A DNA stretch of 10,711 nucleotides from positions 1 to 10,711 of the forward strand of contig JAHFPO010000074.1 in NCBI GenBank assembly GCA_023266695.1, given 5' to 3'. Each line of letters starts with the position of its first letter. Position 1 is the first letter of the stretch. Source of the stretch: Hyphomicrobiales bacterium (lineage in GTDB: Bacteria; Pseudomonadota; Alphaproteobacteria; Rhizobiales; Xanthobacteraceae). Positions 1 to 5,729 of this stretch are shown piece after piece. Both the position numbers and the translations under genes were made by a program. The notes below the pieces were generated by a model, which worked only from the letters and a program-made list of their open reading frames with translations, had not been told where the DNA came from and did no database searches.

Positions 1-263
1 AGCCAGCGTTCTTCGCAGCCCGCGAGCTGGACGACGTGAAGCCCGATCCCCTCGCCTTCGGCGCGCAGCGCCGCCGCCGGATCGCCCTCGATGAGCCATT
101 CGCTCGCGATCATTTCCGAGACCACCAGCCCGGCGCCGAAGCGGCTGGCCATACGGCGGAACGGCAGATCGGTGATGCCGGCCATGGGCGCGAGCAAGGC
201 CGGGTTCGGCAGAAGATGCTGCCCGATGGCGAGCGGTGGGAGGCCGGCATTAGCGATATTCAC
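1..263 (-). CDS. dusB: tRNA-dihydrouridine synthase (DusB type), N-terminal part, cut by window edge
   Basis: The visible 87 codons encode the start of an FMN-dependent tRNA-dihydrouridine synthase, which reduces uridines in the tRNA D-loop using NAD(P)H. The diagnostic stretch is LAPMAGITDLPFRR at about residues 24-37, the first strand and flavin-binding loop of the Dus TIM barrel, followed by GAGLVVSEMIAS and then HVVQLAG, all typical of DusB. The reading frame stays open to the window edge, so the catalytic cysteine and C-terminal helical domain lie outside. I chose the GTG at 261-263 because no in-frame ATG lies nearby upstream and the N-terminus from there has normal length. The ribosome binding site is weak. 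It is transcribed away from ispDF. In related genomes dusB commonly precedes ntrB/ntrC; that part is not visible. The family assignment is firm; the exact Dus subtype rests on neighbourhood and motif style. Confidence 0.9.
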   Translation of the reverse strand, partial: MNIANAGLPPLAIGQHLLPNPALLAPMAGITDLPFRRMASRFGAGLVVSEMIASEWLIEGDPAAALRAEGEGIGLHVVQLAGCEERW

Positions 264-422
264 GAGGCACCCGACGATTGCACATAAATTAGGCGATCTA
301 CGAATTGCATATATCTTAATCAAATCATTCCGGGCCGCAAGGGTTTTGTGCGCCGCAATGCAAGAGACCCACAGCTTGGTTTACGCTAGATGGGAGGGAC
401 AATCGACGGGCCGGGAGGCTTC
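264..422. promoter_or_regulatory. Divergent dusB / ispDF intergenic region
   Basis: This 159-bp spacer separates two divergent genes, so it must hold promoters for both. Its left half (about 281-330) is markedly AT-rich against the GC-rich genes around it and contains several weak -10-like hexamers on both strands. None has a convincing -35 partner, so no promoter is placed. The right end carries a purine-rich GGGAGG at about 414-419 that serves as the ribosome binding site for the ATG at 423. Confidence 0.4.
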
Positions 423-1598
423 ATGCGCGTAGCAGCGATCGTGGTCGCCGCCGGCCGCGGCGAACGGGCGGGCGGCGACAAGCCCAAGCAATATCGCCCG
501 CTCATGGGCGAGCCGGTGCTGCGCCGGGCGCTGCGGCTGTTCGCCGCCCATCCCACGGTCGAGGCGATCCAGCCGGTGATCGATTTCAGTCATGAGCGGG
601 ATTACCAGGCGGCGGCGGCGGGTCTCTCGAAGTTGCTCGCGCCCGCGCCGGGCGGCGCCACCCGCCAGCGCGCGGTGCTCGCCGGCCTCGAGGCGATCGA
701 AAACGCCGCGCCGCTGATCGTGCTGGTGCACGACGCCGCCCGTCCCTTCGCCACCTCCGCCCTCCTCGACCGCGCGCTTCAGGCGGTCGAATTCTCCGGC
801 GCCGCGGTGCCGGTGCTGCCGATCGCCGACACCATCAAGCGCGTCGATGCTAGCGGCCGCGTCACCGATACCCTCGATCGCGCCGAGCTCCGCGCGATCC
901 AGACCCCGCAGATTTTTTCCTACGCTTCCCTGCTTGCGGCCCATCGACGTGCGCGCGAAGCAGGCCGTGATGATTTTACCGACGATGCCGCCCTCGCCGA
1001 ATGGGCCGGGATTTCGATCGCGACCTTCGCGGGCGAGGCGGGTAACGTGAAGCTCACGGCGCCCGAGGATTTCGCCCGCTTCGCAGAGCTCGGCGCGCAC
1101 GCGCTTTCGGACGTGCGCACCGGCACCGGATTCGACGTCCATGCCTTCGGGCCCGGCGACCATGTGATGCTCGGCGGCGTGAAAATTCCGCACGGCAAGG
1201 GCCTTAGCGGTCACTCGGACGCCGACGTGCTCCTGCACGCCCTCACCGACGCGGTGCTGGGCGCGATCGCCGAGGCCGACATCGGCAAGCATTTCCCGCC
1301 CTCGGACGCGCGCTGGCGCGGCGCCTCCTCGGACCGCTTCCTCGCCCATGCGGTCTCCCTCGTCACCGCGCGCGGCGGCGAGATCGCCCATCTCGACGCC
1401 ACTCTCCTGTGCGAGGCGCCGAAGGTCGGCCCGCACCGCGAGAAGATTTGCCGGCGCATTGCCGAGATCGCCGGGATCGAATTGGGCCGCGTCAGCGTCA
1501 AGGCGACCACCACCGAGGGCCTCGGCTTCATCGGCCGGGGCGAGGGCATCGCCGCGATGGCGACCGCGACCGTGCGCCTGCCGCTCGGTGGAACATGA
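423..1598 (+). CDS. ispDF: Bifunctional IspD/IspF: MEP cytidylyltransferase and MECDP synthase
   Basis: This fused enzyme carries out two non-consecutive steps of the MEP (non-mevalonate) isoprenoid pathway in the cytoplasm. The N-terminal domain (about 1-228) joins CTP to methylerythritol phosphate. It shows the nucleotide loop AAGRGERAGGDKPKQY near residues 8-24, GGATRQRAV from residue 77, HDAAR at 103-107, and the late NVKLTAPEDF. The C-terminal domain (about 233-391) makes the cyclic diphosphate. Its metal ligands are visible as D238 and H240 (FDVHAF) and H272 (GHSDADVLLHAL), with the same spacing as Asp8/His10/His42 of E. coli IspF. The length of 391 residues is normal for the alphaproteobacterial fusion. 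I chose ATG 423 over the in-frame ATG at 390 because it has GGGAGG just upstream and gives the usual short N-terminus before the nucleotide loop. The stop overlaps the next gene's start in ATGA, so the two are translationally coupled. Confidence 0.97.
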   Translation: MRVAAIVVAAGRGERAGGDKPKQYRPLMGEPVLRRALRLFAAHPTVEAIQPVIDFSHERDYQAAAAGLSKLLAPAPGGATRQRAVLAGLEAIENAAPLIVLVHDAARPFATSALLDRALQAVEFSGAAVPVLPIADTIKRVDASGRVTDTLDRAELRAIQTPQIFSYASLLAAHRRAREAGRDDFTDDAALAEWAGISIATFAGEAGNVKLTAPEDFARFAELGAHALSDVRTGTGFDVHAFGPGDHVMLGGVKIPHGKGLSGHSDADVLLHALTDAVLGAIAEADIGKHFPPSDARWRGASSDRFLAHAVSLVTARGGEIAHLDATLLCEAPKVGPHREKICRRIAEIAGIELGRVSVKATTTEGLGFIGRGEGIAAMATATVRLPLGGT

Positions 1599-2083
1599 TC
1601 GACGACGAGCTCAGCGCGGTGGCGGCGAAACTCATCGATCTGTTGCGCGCGAAAGAGCTCAAGCTCGTCACCGCCGAGTCCTGCACCGGCGGGCTGGTCG
1701 CGGCGGCGCTCACCGAAATCCCCGGCTCGTCGGAGGTCTTCGAGCGCGGCTTCATCACCTATTCGAACGCCGCCAAGGAGGCGGACCTCGGCGTCCCCGC
1801 TGAAATCATCCGCCGTCACGGCGCGGTGAGCGCGCAAGCCGCCCGCGCCATGGCGGTGGGCGCGCTCAATGCCTCGCCCGCCGATCTCGCTATCGCCGTC
1901 ACCGGCATCGCCGGCCCCGACGGCGGCAGCGCCGAGAAGCCGGTCGGCCTCGTCCATTTCGTCGCCGCCCGCCGCGGCGGCAAGACGCTCCATCGCGAAG
2001 TCCGCTTCGGAGCGATCGGGCGGGCCGAGGTGCGCCGGCGCTCGGTGATCGCCGCCCTGGCGCTGGTCGCCGAACTCGTCTGA
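1595..2083 (+). CDS. pncC: CinA C-terminal domain protein, nicotinamide-nucleotide amidase (PncC)
   Basis: This 162-residue protein is the stand-alone C-terminal domain of CinA. That family deamidates nicotinamide mononucleotide to nicotinate mononucleotide, recycling the pyridine ring for NAD synthesis in the cytoplasm. The N-terminal TAESCTGGL motif (residues 26-34) carries the conserved serine region of the family. TGIAGPDGGSAEKPVG lies in the second half, and FITYSN sits between them. The CinA N-terminal MoaB/MogA-like domain is absent, which is normal for this short form. The ATG overlaps the ispDF stop by four bases (ATGA), so it is the second gene of a coupled pair. Its own stop abuts the stop of the opposing COQ10-like gene with no spacer. 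The family is clear; whether the physiological substrate is NMN is inferred from characterised PncC proteins. Confidence 0.93.
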   Translation: MIDDELSAVAAKLIDLLRAKELKLVTAESCTGGLVAAALTEIPGSSEVFERGFITYSNAAKEADLGVPAEIIRRHGAVSAQAARAMAVGALNASPADLAIAVTGIAGPDGGSAEKPVGLVHFVAARRGGKTLHREVRFGAIGRAEVRRRSVIAALALVAELV

Positions 2084-2539
2084 TCAGCCCGCCGTTCCAT
2101 AGATTTGATCGGCGCGGCGCTCGAACGCCTCGGCGAACTTGCGGAAGGCGGCTTCGAACACCGCACCCATGACCAGGCCGAGCGTGCGCGAACGGAATTC
2201 ATAGGCGATATAGAACTCGACCTCCGAGGCGCGCTCGCCCAGCGGCTTGAAGCTCCAGCGGTTTTCCAGCTTGCGGAACGGGCCGTCGAGATATTCGACC
2301 AGAATTTCATGCCGCGCGCGATTGAGCGTCACTCGGGTGGTGAAAGTCTCGCGCAAGACCTTGTAGGCGACGGTCATGGCGGCGACGAGGATCGTCGTCC
2401 CCTCGCCTTCCTCCCGCTCGCGCACCACCAGCCGCTCGCACAGCGGCACGAATTCCGGATAGCGCTTCACGTCGGCGACGAGGTCGAACATGTCGGCGGC
2501 GGAGTGGCCGACCCGCCGCTTGGTCATGAAAGAATTCAT
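2084..2539 (-). CDS. COQ10 / RatA-like START-domain protein (ubiquinone-binding family)
   Basis: The 151-residue product fits the polyketide-cyclase/START-like family that includes mitochondrial Coq10 and bacterial RatA. Recognisable pieces are the N-terminal MNSFMTKRRVGHSAADMFDL, the signature RYPEFVPLCERLVV near residues 26-39, and the central VAYKVLRETFTTRV. The C-terminal amphipathic helix contains FRKFAEAFERRADQIYG. Coq10 proteins bind ubiquinone or its precursors and help respiratory electron transfer. RatA in E. coli was reported to block 70S ribosome assembly. In alphaproteobacteria the quinone role is the likelier one, but the sequence does not decide it. The start shares its A with the lipA stop (TGATG), so it is the downstream partner of lipA. 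A second in-frame ATG at 2527 is possible, but the longer form matches the family's usual MxSF start. Confidence 0.9.
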   Translation of the reverse strand: MNSFMTKRRVGHSAADMFDLVADVKRYPEFVPLCERLVVREREEGEGTTILVAAMTVAYKVLRETFTTRVTLNRARHEILVEYLDGPFRKLENRWSFKPLGERASEVEFYIAYEFRSRTLGLVMGAVFEAAFRKFAEAFERRADQIYGTAG

Positions 2540-3498
2540 CAGTGCCCGAGCTTGGCCGCGCGCGCCGCCTTGAGGCGGGCGAAGTCCTCGCCGGCGTGGT
2601 GCGAGGAGCGCGTGAGCGGGCTCGAGGCCACCATGAGAAATCCCTTGGCGAAGGCGATGGTCTTCAGCGCCTCGAATTCCTCGGGCGGCACGTAGCGCAC
2701 GACTTCGTGGTGCTTGCGCGAGGGTTGCAGATATTGCCCGATGGTGAGGAAATCGACCTCGGCCGAGCGCAGGTCATCCATCACCTGCAACACCTCGTTC
2801 CGCTCCTCGCCGAGGCCCACCATGATGCCGGACTTGGTGAAGATCACGGGATCGATCTCCTTCACCCGCGCCAACAGCCGCACGGAATGAAAGTAGCGCG
2901 CCCCCGGCCGCACCGTCAGATAGCGCGAGGGCACGGTCTCGAGATTATGGTTGAAGACGTCGGGCTTGGCTGCGACCACCACTTCGAGCGCGCCATCCTT
3001 GCGCAGGAAATCCGGCGTCAGCACCTCGATGGTGGTGCCGGGGCTTTTCGCCCGGATGGCGCGGATGGTCTCGGCGAAGTGCAGAGCACCCCCGTCGGCG
3101 AGATCGTCGCGGTCGACCGAGGTGACGACCACGTGCTTCAGTTCGAGCTGGGCGGTGGCGTCGGCGACCTTTCCCGGTTCGGCTCTATCGAGCGGTCCCG
3201 GCAGCCCGGTCTTCACGTCGCAGAAGGCGCAGGCGCGCGTGCAGGTATCGCCCATGATGAGAAAGGTCGCGTGCCGCACCGCCCAGCACTCGCCGATATT
3301 GGGGCAGGATGCTTCCTGGCAGACGGTGTGGAGCCCGTGTTCGCGCACGATACGGTTGGTCTCGGCAAAGGCGCCCGGCCCCGGCGCCTTCACCCGGATC
3401 CAGGCGGGCTTGGCGAGTTGAGGCCTGTCCGGCCGCCCCGCCTTTTCGGGATGGCGCGGGCGAACCTTGCCTGCGAGCGTGTCGAGCACGACGGCCAT
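2539..3498 (-). CDS. lipA: Lipoyl synthase (radical SAM)
   Basis: LipA inserts two sulfur atoms into protein-bound octanoyl groups to make the lipoyl cofactor of pyruvate and 2-oxoglutarate dehydrogenases and the glycine cleavage system. All key cysteines are present. The auxiliary cluster motif CX4CX5C is at C60, C65 and C71 (VCQEASCPNIGEC). The radical-SAM CX3CX2C motif is at C86, C90 and C93 (CTRACAFC). The C-terminal RSSHHAG is near residues 297-303; its conserved Arg-Ser-Ser supplies a serine ligand to the auxiliary cluster. The length of 319 residues is normal. I placed the start at ATG 3498 (MAVVLDTLAG), the usual alphaproteobacterial N-terminus, because GGAG lies about 8 bases upstream. 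An in-frame TTG at 3510 would absorb that site. The COQ10-like gene follows with a TGATG overlap. lpdA, the usual upstream neighbour in relatives as I recall, is 2.6 kb away here. Confidence 0.97.
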   Translation of the reverse strand: MAVVLDTLAGKVRPRHPEKAGRPDRPQLAKPAWIRVKAPGPGAFAETNRIVREHGLHTVCQEASCPNIGECWAVRHATFLIMGDTCTRACAFCDVKTGLPGPLDRAEPGKVADATAQLELKHVVVTSVDRDDLADGGALHFAETIRAIRAKSPGTTIEVLTPDFLRKDGALEVVVAAKPDVFNHNLETVPSRYLTVRPGARYFHSVRLLARVKEIDPVIFTKSGIMVGLGEERNEVLQVMDDLRSAEVDFLTIGQYLQPSRKHHEVVRYVPPEEFEALKTIAFAKGFLMVASSPLTRSSHHAGEDFARLKAARAAKLGH

Positions 3499-3515
3499 TC
3501 GAGACTCCAAATTTC

Positions 3516-3524
3516 AATATAGCA
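3516..3524 (-). promoter_or_regulatory. Candidate extended -10 promoter of lipA
   Basis: Read on minus, these bases are TGCTATATT, a close match to an extended -10 box (TGnTATAAT-like). No good -35 hexamer lies 17 bases upstream, which extended -10 promoters can tolerate. Transcription would begin roughly 10 bases before the lipA ribosome binding site and start codon, giving a very short leader. The prediction is by eye only. Confidence 0.35.
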
Positions 3525-3543
3525 TCTTCGACAACAACTACCC

Positions 3544-3690
3544 GTCATCCCGGCCAAGCCCTCGGGTCGCACCGGAGTTTACCCTTGGGCTCGCCGAAGG
3601 CGAGACCCGAGGGGTTCGCCCGAGGGTAAACTCCGCGAGAGCCGGGATCGTCCTCGGCTTACTGATAACGGTCCCCGCTTTCGCGGGGAC
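3544..3690. repeat. Nested inverted repeats, REP/palindromic-element-like
   Basis: Three sets of arms are visible. ATCCCGGC (3547-3554) pairs with GCCGGGAT (3641-3648). Inside it, the 13-base CGGAGTTTACCCT (3573-3585) pairs perfectly with AGGGTAAACTCCG (3623-3635). Inside that, GGGCTCGCC pairs with GGCGAGACCC around a GAA loop (about 3587-3607). A separate 8-bp hairpin, GTCCCCGC/GCGGGGAC with loop TTTC, follows at 3671-3690. The minus-strand translation contains VVPAKAGT, a phrase I associate with chance translations of dispersed intergenic repeats in Rhizobiales. That link is from memory and unverified. Confidence 0.75.
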
Positions 3691-3739
3691 GACGTGATTC
3701 ATCGTTCTCGCAAGCGGATTTCGCCCCGAGGTTTGTCCA

Positions 3740-4140
3740 ATTCCCCTCACCGGAATGAGGGGGACGGAGCGCCGAAAGGCGCACCAGTCTTCCGTTGCGC
3801 GTGCCAGCGCAAACAAGTGTACGCAGTTTGCGCCACCTGAATGCGAAGGACGCGCGTCGCCTTCCGGCGCTCGCGTCACGGCGGTTTTTCGCACCCCGGG
3901 GCCGTACTTCCGGCGATCGGGAAAGGCGCGAACACGCAACCTACAAGCAGGGGCTTTCGCCCCGGCAAGCCCGATGCCGTGCAGCCATCGAAGGCAGCGG
4001 GTCGTAGTGCCCGTGGACGGCTACCCGGGGCCTCCCGGTGCGTTGCATGCGAGGCAACGCAGCGGGCGCCGATCTTGATCCGCACATCGGTTCGCTTCGC
4101 GACGCGCCCCTTCGTGGATCGAGACATGCGGAGTTTAAGG
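3740..4140. repeat. GC-rich hairpin-dense block, possible dispersed repeat or structured RNA
   Basis: Short strong stems recur here: CCCCTCA/TGAGGGG (3743-3762), GCGCC-GAAA-GGCGC (3769-3782), a compound stem GACGCG/CGCGTC enclosing CGCC-TTCC-GGCG (3849-3877) with a T5 run about 7 bases later, GGGGC-TTTC-GCCCC (3950-3963), and GCGTTGC/GCAACGC (4040-4060). Open frames through it are Arg-rich and lack the look of a conserved protein. Its general layout reminds me of a block of several hundred bases seen between genes in Bradyrhizobium-like genomes, but I cannot confirm this. It matches no tRNA, tmRNA, RNase P or SRP RNA hallmark that I could recognise. Confidence 0.45.
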
Positions 4141-4298
4141 GAGGTTCCAGAGGCGGGGATAAGTTTTTTCAGGCGTTGAAGGATCAGCAGAATCTCGCCT
4201 TCCGGCAGGGATAAGTTCACAGAGCGTAAGGTGGGCAAAGGATTTTGAAAATGTGTGCTTATGACCAAAAGCGGAAATCCGCGACGCAGCCACTAAAC

Positions 4299-4327
4299 AA
4301 AAGCCCCGGACGATGCCAGGGCTTTTT
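4299..4327 (-). terminator. Intrinsic terminator of the 78-residue exported-protein gene
   Basis: AAAAGCCC (4299-4306) pairs with GGGCTTTT (4319-4326), extended by GG/CC across one mismatch, around a six-base loop. Read on minus it lies 25 bases past the stop codon at 4352 and ends in a T-rich run, as expected for a rho-independent terminator. The flanking A and T runs make it potentially active in both directions. Confidence 0.75.
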
Positions 4328-4351
4328 ATGGTTCGGGTAGCTTTGCAGCCG

Positions 4352-4588
4352 CTACTTGCCGCCGCCCTTGCCGTCGTTGGAATCGCAGCCCTTCGGAATC
4401 TTGCATTTACTCGGCGGCGGTTGGGTGGTCGGCGATGGGTTCTGCGACCTGTCGTATTGTTTTGCCTGTTTCGCGCCGGACTCGGACTTGTTGCCGGCAT
4501 AGGCGCCGTCCGCGGCAGCGAACAGGATCGCGCCGGCGGCAAGCGCCGCGGCAATGAAGCCAAGTGTGGACATCGAACGGATCGTCAT
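4352..4588 (-). CDS. Small exported protein of unknown function (78 aa)
   Basis: I do not recognise this protein. Its N-terminus is a clear signal peptide: MTIR, then a hydrophobic alanine-rich core (residues 9-26), then a cleavage-type AYA site at 29-31. The mature part would be about 47 residues, hydrophilic and low in complexity. It has an SESGAKQAKQYDRSQ stretch, the proline-rich PSPTTQPPPS, a short loop bounded by two cysteines (C62 and C68, CKIPKGC) and a Gly/Lys tail. The two cysteines could form a disulfide in the periplasm. Reality is supported by a strong AGGAG six bases before the ATG and by an intrinsic terminator 25 bases after the stop. It is divergent from the exported SH3-like gene and shares a 163-bp control region with it. 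A later ATG (residue 6) lacks its own ribosome binding site. Confidence 0.75.
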   Translation of the reverse strand: MTIRSMSTLGFIAAALAAGAILFAAADGAYAGNKSESGAKQAKQYDRSQNPSPTTQPPPSKCKIPKGCDSNDGKGGGK

Positions 4589-4751
4589 AACCGTCTCCTG
4601 CGCTTGATCGCGACTTCGGCCGTCTGGACGAACCAGTACCCACTTCGCCGGAAAATGCTCTAGATAGCCGGTTATTCATGCCACATGGCGGAACCAATGT
4701 TTCGTTCCTATGTTGATTTCGTTGTCAGGATGGACGCTGGAGGATTCGGCC
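4589..4751. promoter_or_regulatory. Shared divergent control region of the two exported-protein genes
   Basis: This 163-bp spacer must contain start signals for both divergent genes. Ribosome binding sites are clear at each end: AGGAG on minus for the 78-residue gene and GGAGG at about 4739-4743 on plus for the SH3-like gene. No unambiguous -35/-10 pair stands out on either strand. A half repeat element occupies 4630-4663. Confidence 0.4.
4630..4663. repeat. Half-copy of a palindromic intergenic element
   Basis: These 34 bases align without gaps to 5787-5820 at about 22 of 34 positions, sharing AACC near the left, CCACTT in the middle and GCTCTAG at the right end. The minus-strand reading (TAGAGCATTTTCCGGCGAAG and onward) resembles a palindromic element I remember as widespread in Rhizobiales. 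No opposite arm is visible nearby. It lies in the leader of the 78-residue gene. Confidence 0.5.
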
Positions 4752-5606
4752 ATGAAACACCATATAAAAACGGCATTTCTCGCCGTGAGCCTGCTCGGCT
4801 TATCGGCCGGCGTCGCGGCGGCCTTTCCCGCCAGCGTCCGGGTCGCTACCGAGATCTATTGGGGGCCCGGTCCCGAATATCCGGTCGCCGATGAGATTTC
4901 GGCCGGGACCGTGGTCGATGTCCGCCGCTGCAGCAACGATTGGTGCGAAATCGCATTGGACGATGAGGTAGCTTTCATCCCCAGCTGGGCCCTGGCCTTC
5001 GCCGGCAGAAGCGTTCCCTTCATAGGAGAGTTCTCGGACTATGAGGCTGACGGCAGCTACGTGTATGGGCCGTCCTTCGCGTTCCGCAATTTAGGCGACC
5101 GCCACAGCCGCCGCGAATCGCGCGTCAGCCGGCACAGCCGCAACGATTCCCGTGCCGTCGGCCACAGCCGTGAGGATTCGCGCCTACTCGACCAGCGTCG
5201 GCAGCTGCAGTTGCAGAGATTCCAGCAGCAGAGAATTCAAACCAAGGATACCAAGCAGCCGCTGATTCAGACGCCGGACGACAAGTCTAAGATTCAAACG
5301 AAAGATATCCAGCTGGAGAAGACCAAGAAGAAGAATGATTTCCAGCTGCGGAAAACCGAGAAAAAAGATATCCAGCTGCAGAAGACCGAGAAAAAGGATA
5401 TCCAGCTGCAGAAGACCGAGAAGAAGGATTTCCAGCCGCGGAAAACCGAGAAAAAAGATATCCAGCTGCAGAAGGTCGAGAAGAAGGATACCACGCAGCC
5501 GAGAATTCAACAGCAGCAGCAGACCAAGCAACTGCCCCAACCGCAGATCAAGCAACTGCCGCCAGCCAAAGATAAAGGCAAAGAAAAAGAAAAAGGCGGC
5601 GGCTAG
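4752..5606 (+). CDS. Exported SH3-like domain protein with two decapeptide repeat arrays
   Basis: The 284-residue product starts with a signal peptide (MKHHIK, hydrophobic core 8-23, cleavage near AAA|F at 22-25). A bacterial SH3-type domain follows at about 28-80, recognisable from VRVATEIYWGPGPEYPVADE, the SAGTVVDVRRCSNDWCEI strand pair with C59 and C64, and FIPSWAL. Such domains often bind cell-wall peptides in the periplasm. After it come three tandem 10-residue units of the form HSRx(E/D)SRxxx (118-147). A Gln-rich linker with IQT motifs follows from about 162, then six units of D(I/F)Q(L/P)xKxEKK (185-245), and a Gln/Pro tail ending in Lys/Glu/Gly. The tail is strongly basic and probably disordered or helical. 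I chose ATG 4752 because GGAGG lies about 8 bases upstream and it begins the signal peptide; ATG 4710 would add 14 residues before it. Function unknown; a wall- or polyanion-binding role is only inference. Confidence 0.8.
   Translation: MKHHIKTAFLAVSLLGLSAGVAAAFPASVRVATEIYWGPGPEYPVADEISAGTVVDVRRCSNDWCEIALDDEVAFIPSWALAFAGRSVPFIGEFSDYEADGSYVYGPSFAFRNLGDRHSRRESRVSRHSRNDSRAVGHSREDSRLLDQRRQLQLQRFQQQRIQTKDTKQPLIQTPDDKSKIQTKDIQLEKTKKKNDFQLRKTEKKDIQLQKTEKKDIQLQKTEKKDFQPRKTEKKDIQLQKVEKKDTTQPRIQQQQQTKQLPQPQIKQLPPAKDKGKEKEKGGG
5103..5192 (+). repeat. Three tandem 30-bp units encoding HSRx(E/D)SRxxx
   Basis: Units lie at 5103-5132, 5133-5162 and 5163-5192, each opening with CACAGCCG and encoding His-Ser-Arg, then Glu/Asp-Ser-Arg two codons on. 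They give a regular 10-residue period in the SH3-like protein and are distinct in sequence from the downstream array. Confidence 0.85.
5304..5486 (+). repeat. Six tandem 30/33-bp units encoding D(I/F)QLxKTEKK
   Basis: Units start at 5304 (33 bp), 5337, 5367, 5397, 5427 and 5457 (30 bp each). Each begins GATATCCAGC or GATTTCCAGC and ends in a lysine run. Units 2-3 (5337-5396) and 5-6 (5427-5486) differ at only about four positions in 60, so the array probably grew by duplication of a 90-bp block as well as of single units. Confidence 0.9.
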
Positions 5607-5718
5607 CGCGCTTTCAGGCTGAGTGGACACCGATCTCGGGTTTACCCGAGATCGGCACTCAATATTGCCCAAGTCGGCTATAGCCGACTTGGGTGGTCAG
5701 CCGCCCGGAAAGCGCGCT
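5605..5718. repeat. Compound palindrome with an outer stem and two inner hairpins
   Basis: Outer arms AGCGCGCTTTC (5605-5615) and GAAAGCGCGCT (5708-5718) are perfectly complementary, followed inward by GGCTGA (5617-5622) and TCAGCC (5697-5702). Enclosed are an 11-bp hairpin CCGATCTCGGG/CCCGAGATCGG with loop TTTA (5630-5655) and a perfect 26-bp palindrome, CCCAAGTCGGCTA plus its complement (5668-5693). The result folds as a three-way junction in RNA or a cruciform in DNA. Its left arm begins inside the stop codon of the SH3-like gene. There is no T run, so it is not a standard intrinsic terminator, though it may act as a 3' stabiliser. Confidence 0.85.
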
Positions 5719-5729
5719 CACTTAAGAGT

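Larger units (their letters stand above)
3499..4351. other. Gene-poor, repeat-rich region upstream of lipA
   Basis: No convincing protein gene lies in these 853 bases. Several open frames exist on both strands, but they are Arg/Pro/Ser-rich, lack good ribosome binding sites, and overlap inverted repeats. From left to right the region holds the short lipA leader, a nested palindromic block (3544-3690), a long hairpin-rich GC-rich block (about 3740-4140), a less structured stretch with two copies of GGGATAAGTT (about 4157 and 4208), and the terminator of the small exported-protein gene (4299-4327). Confidence 0.7.

Noticed and set aside
381..1436. Long open frame on minus opposite ispDF (351 codons)
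   Set aside because: It is a shadow of the GC-rich ispDF codon pattern; composition is Arg/Gly/Ala-rich with no recognisable motif, and ispDF is certain on the other strand.
3538..3939. Minus-strand open frame (133 codons) containing VVPAKAGT
   Set aside because: It runs straight through nested palindromes, has no good ribosome binding site, and looks like chance translation of a repeat.
3740..4140. tmRNA, RNase P RNA or SRP RNA
   Set aside because: I looked for the tag reading frame, the RNase P core sequences and the SRP tetraloop region and saw none.
3876..4268. Minus-strand open frame (130 codons) upstream of the hairpin block
   Set aside because: Its N-terminal part looks somewhat protein-like, but the remainder is Arg/Pro/Ala-rich across GC hairpins and there is no ribosome binding site or recognised family.
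5304..5486. Possible CRISPR-like array because of regular 30-bp spacing
   Set aside because: There are no spacers between units; the repeats are in frame with the gene and encode a tandem peptide repeat.
5184..5672. Leu/Phe-rich open frame on minus across the lysine repeat array
   Set aside because: It is the reverse complement of the lysine and glutamine codons of the SH3-like gene; the apparent hydrophobic repeats are an artefact.
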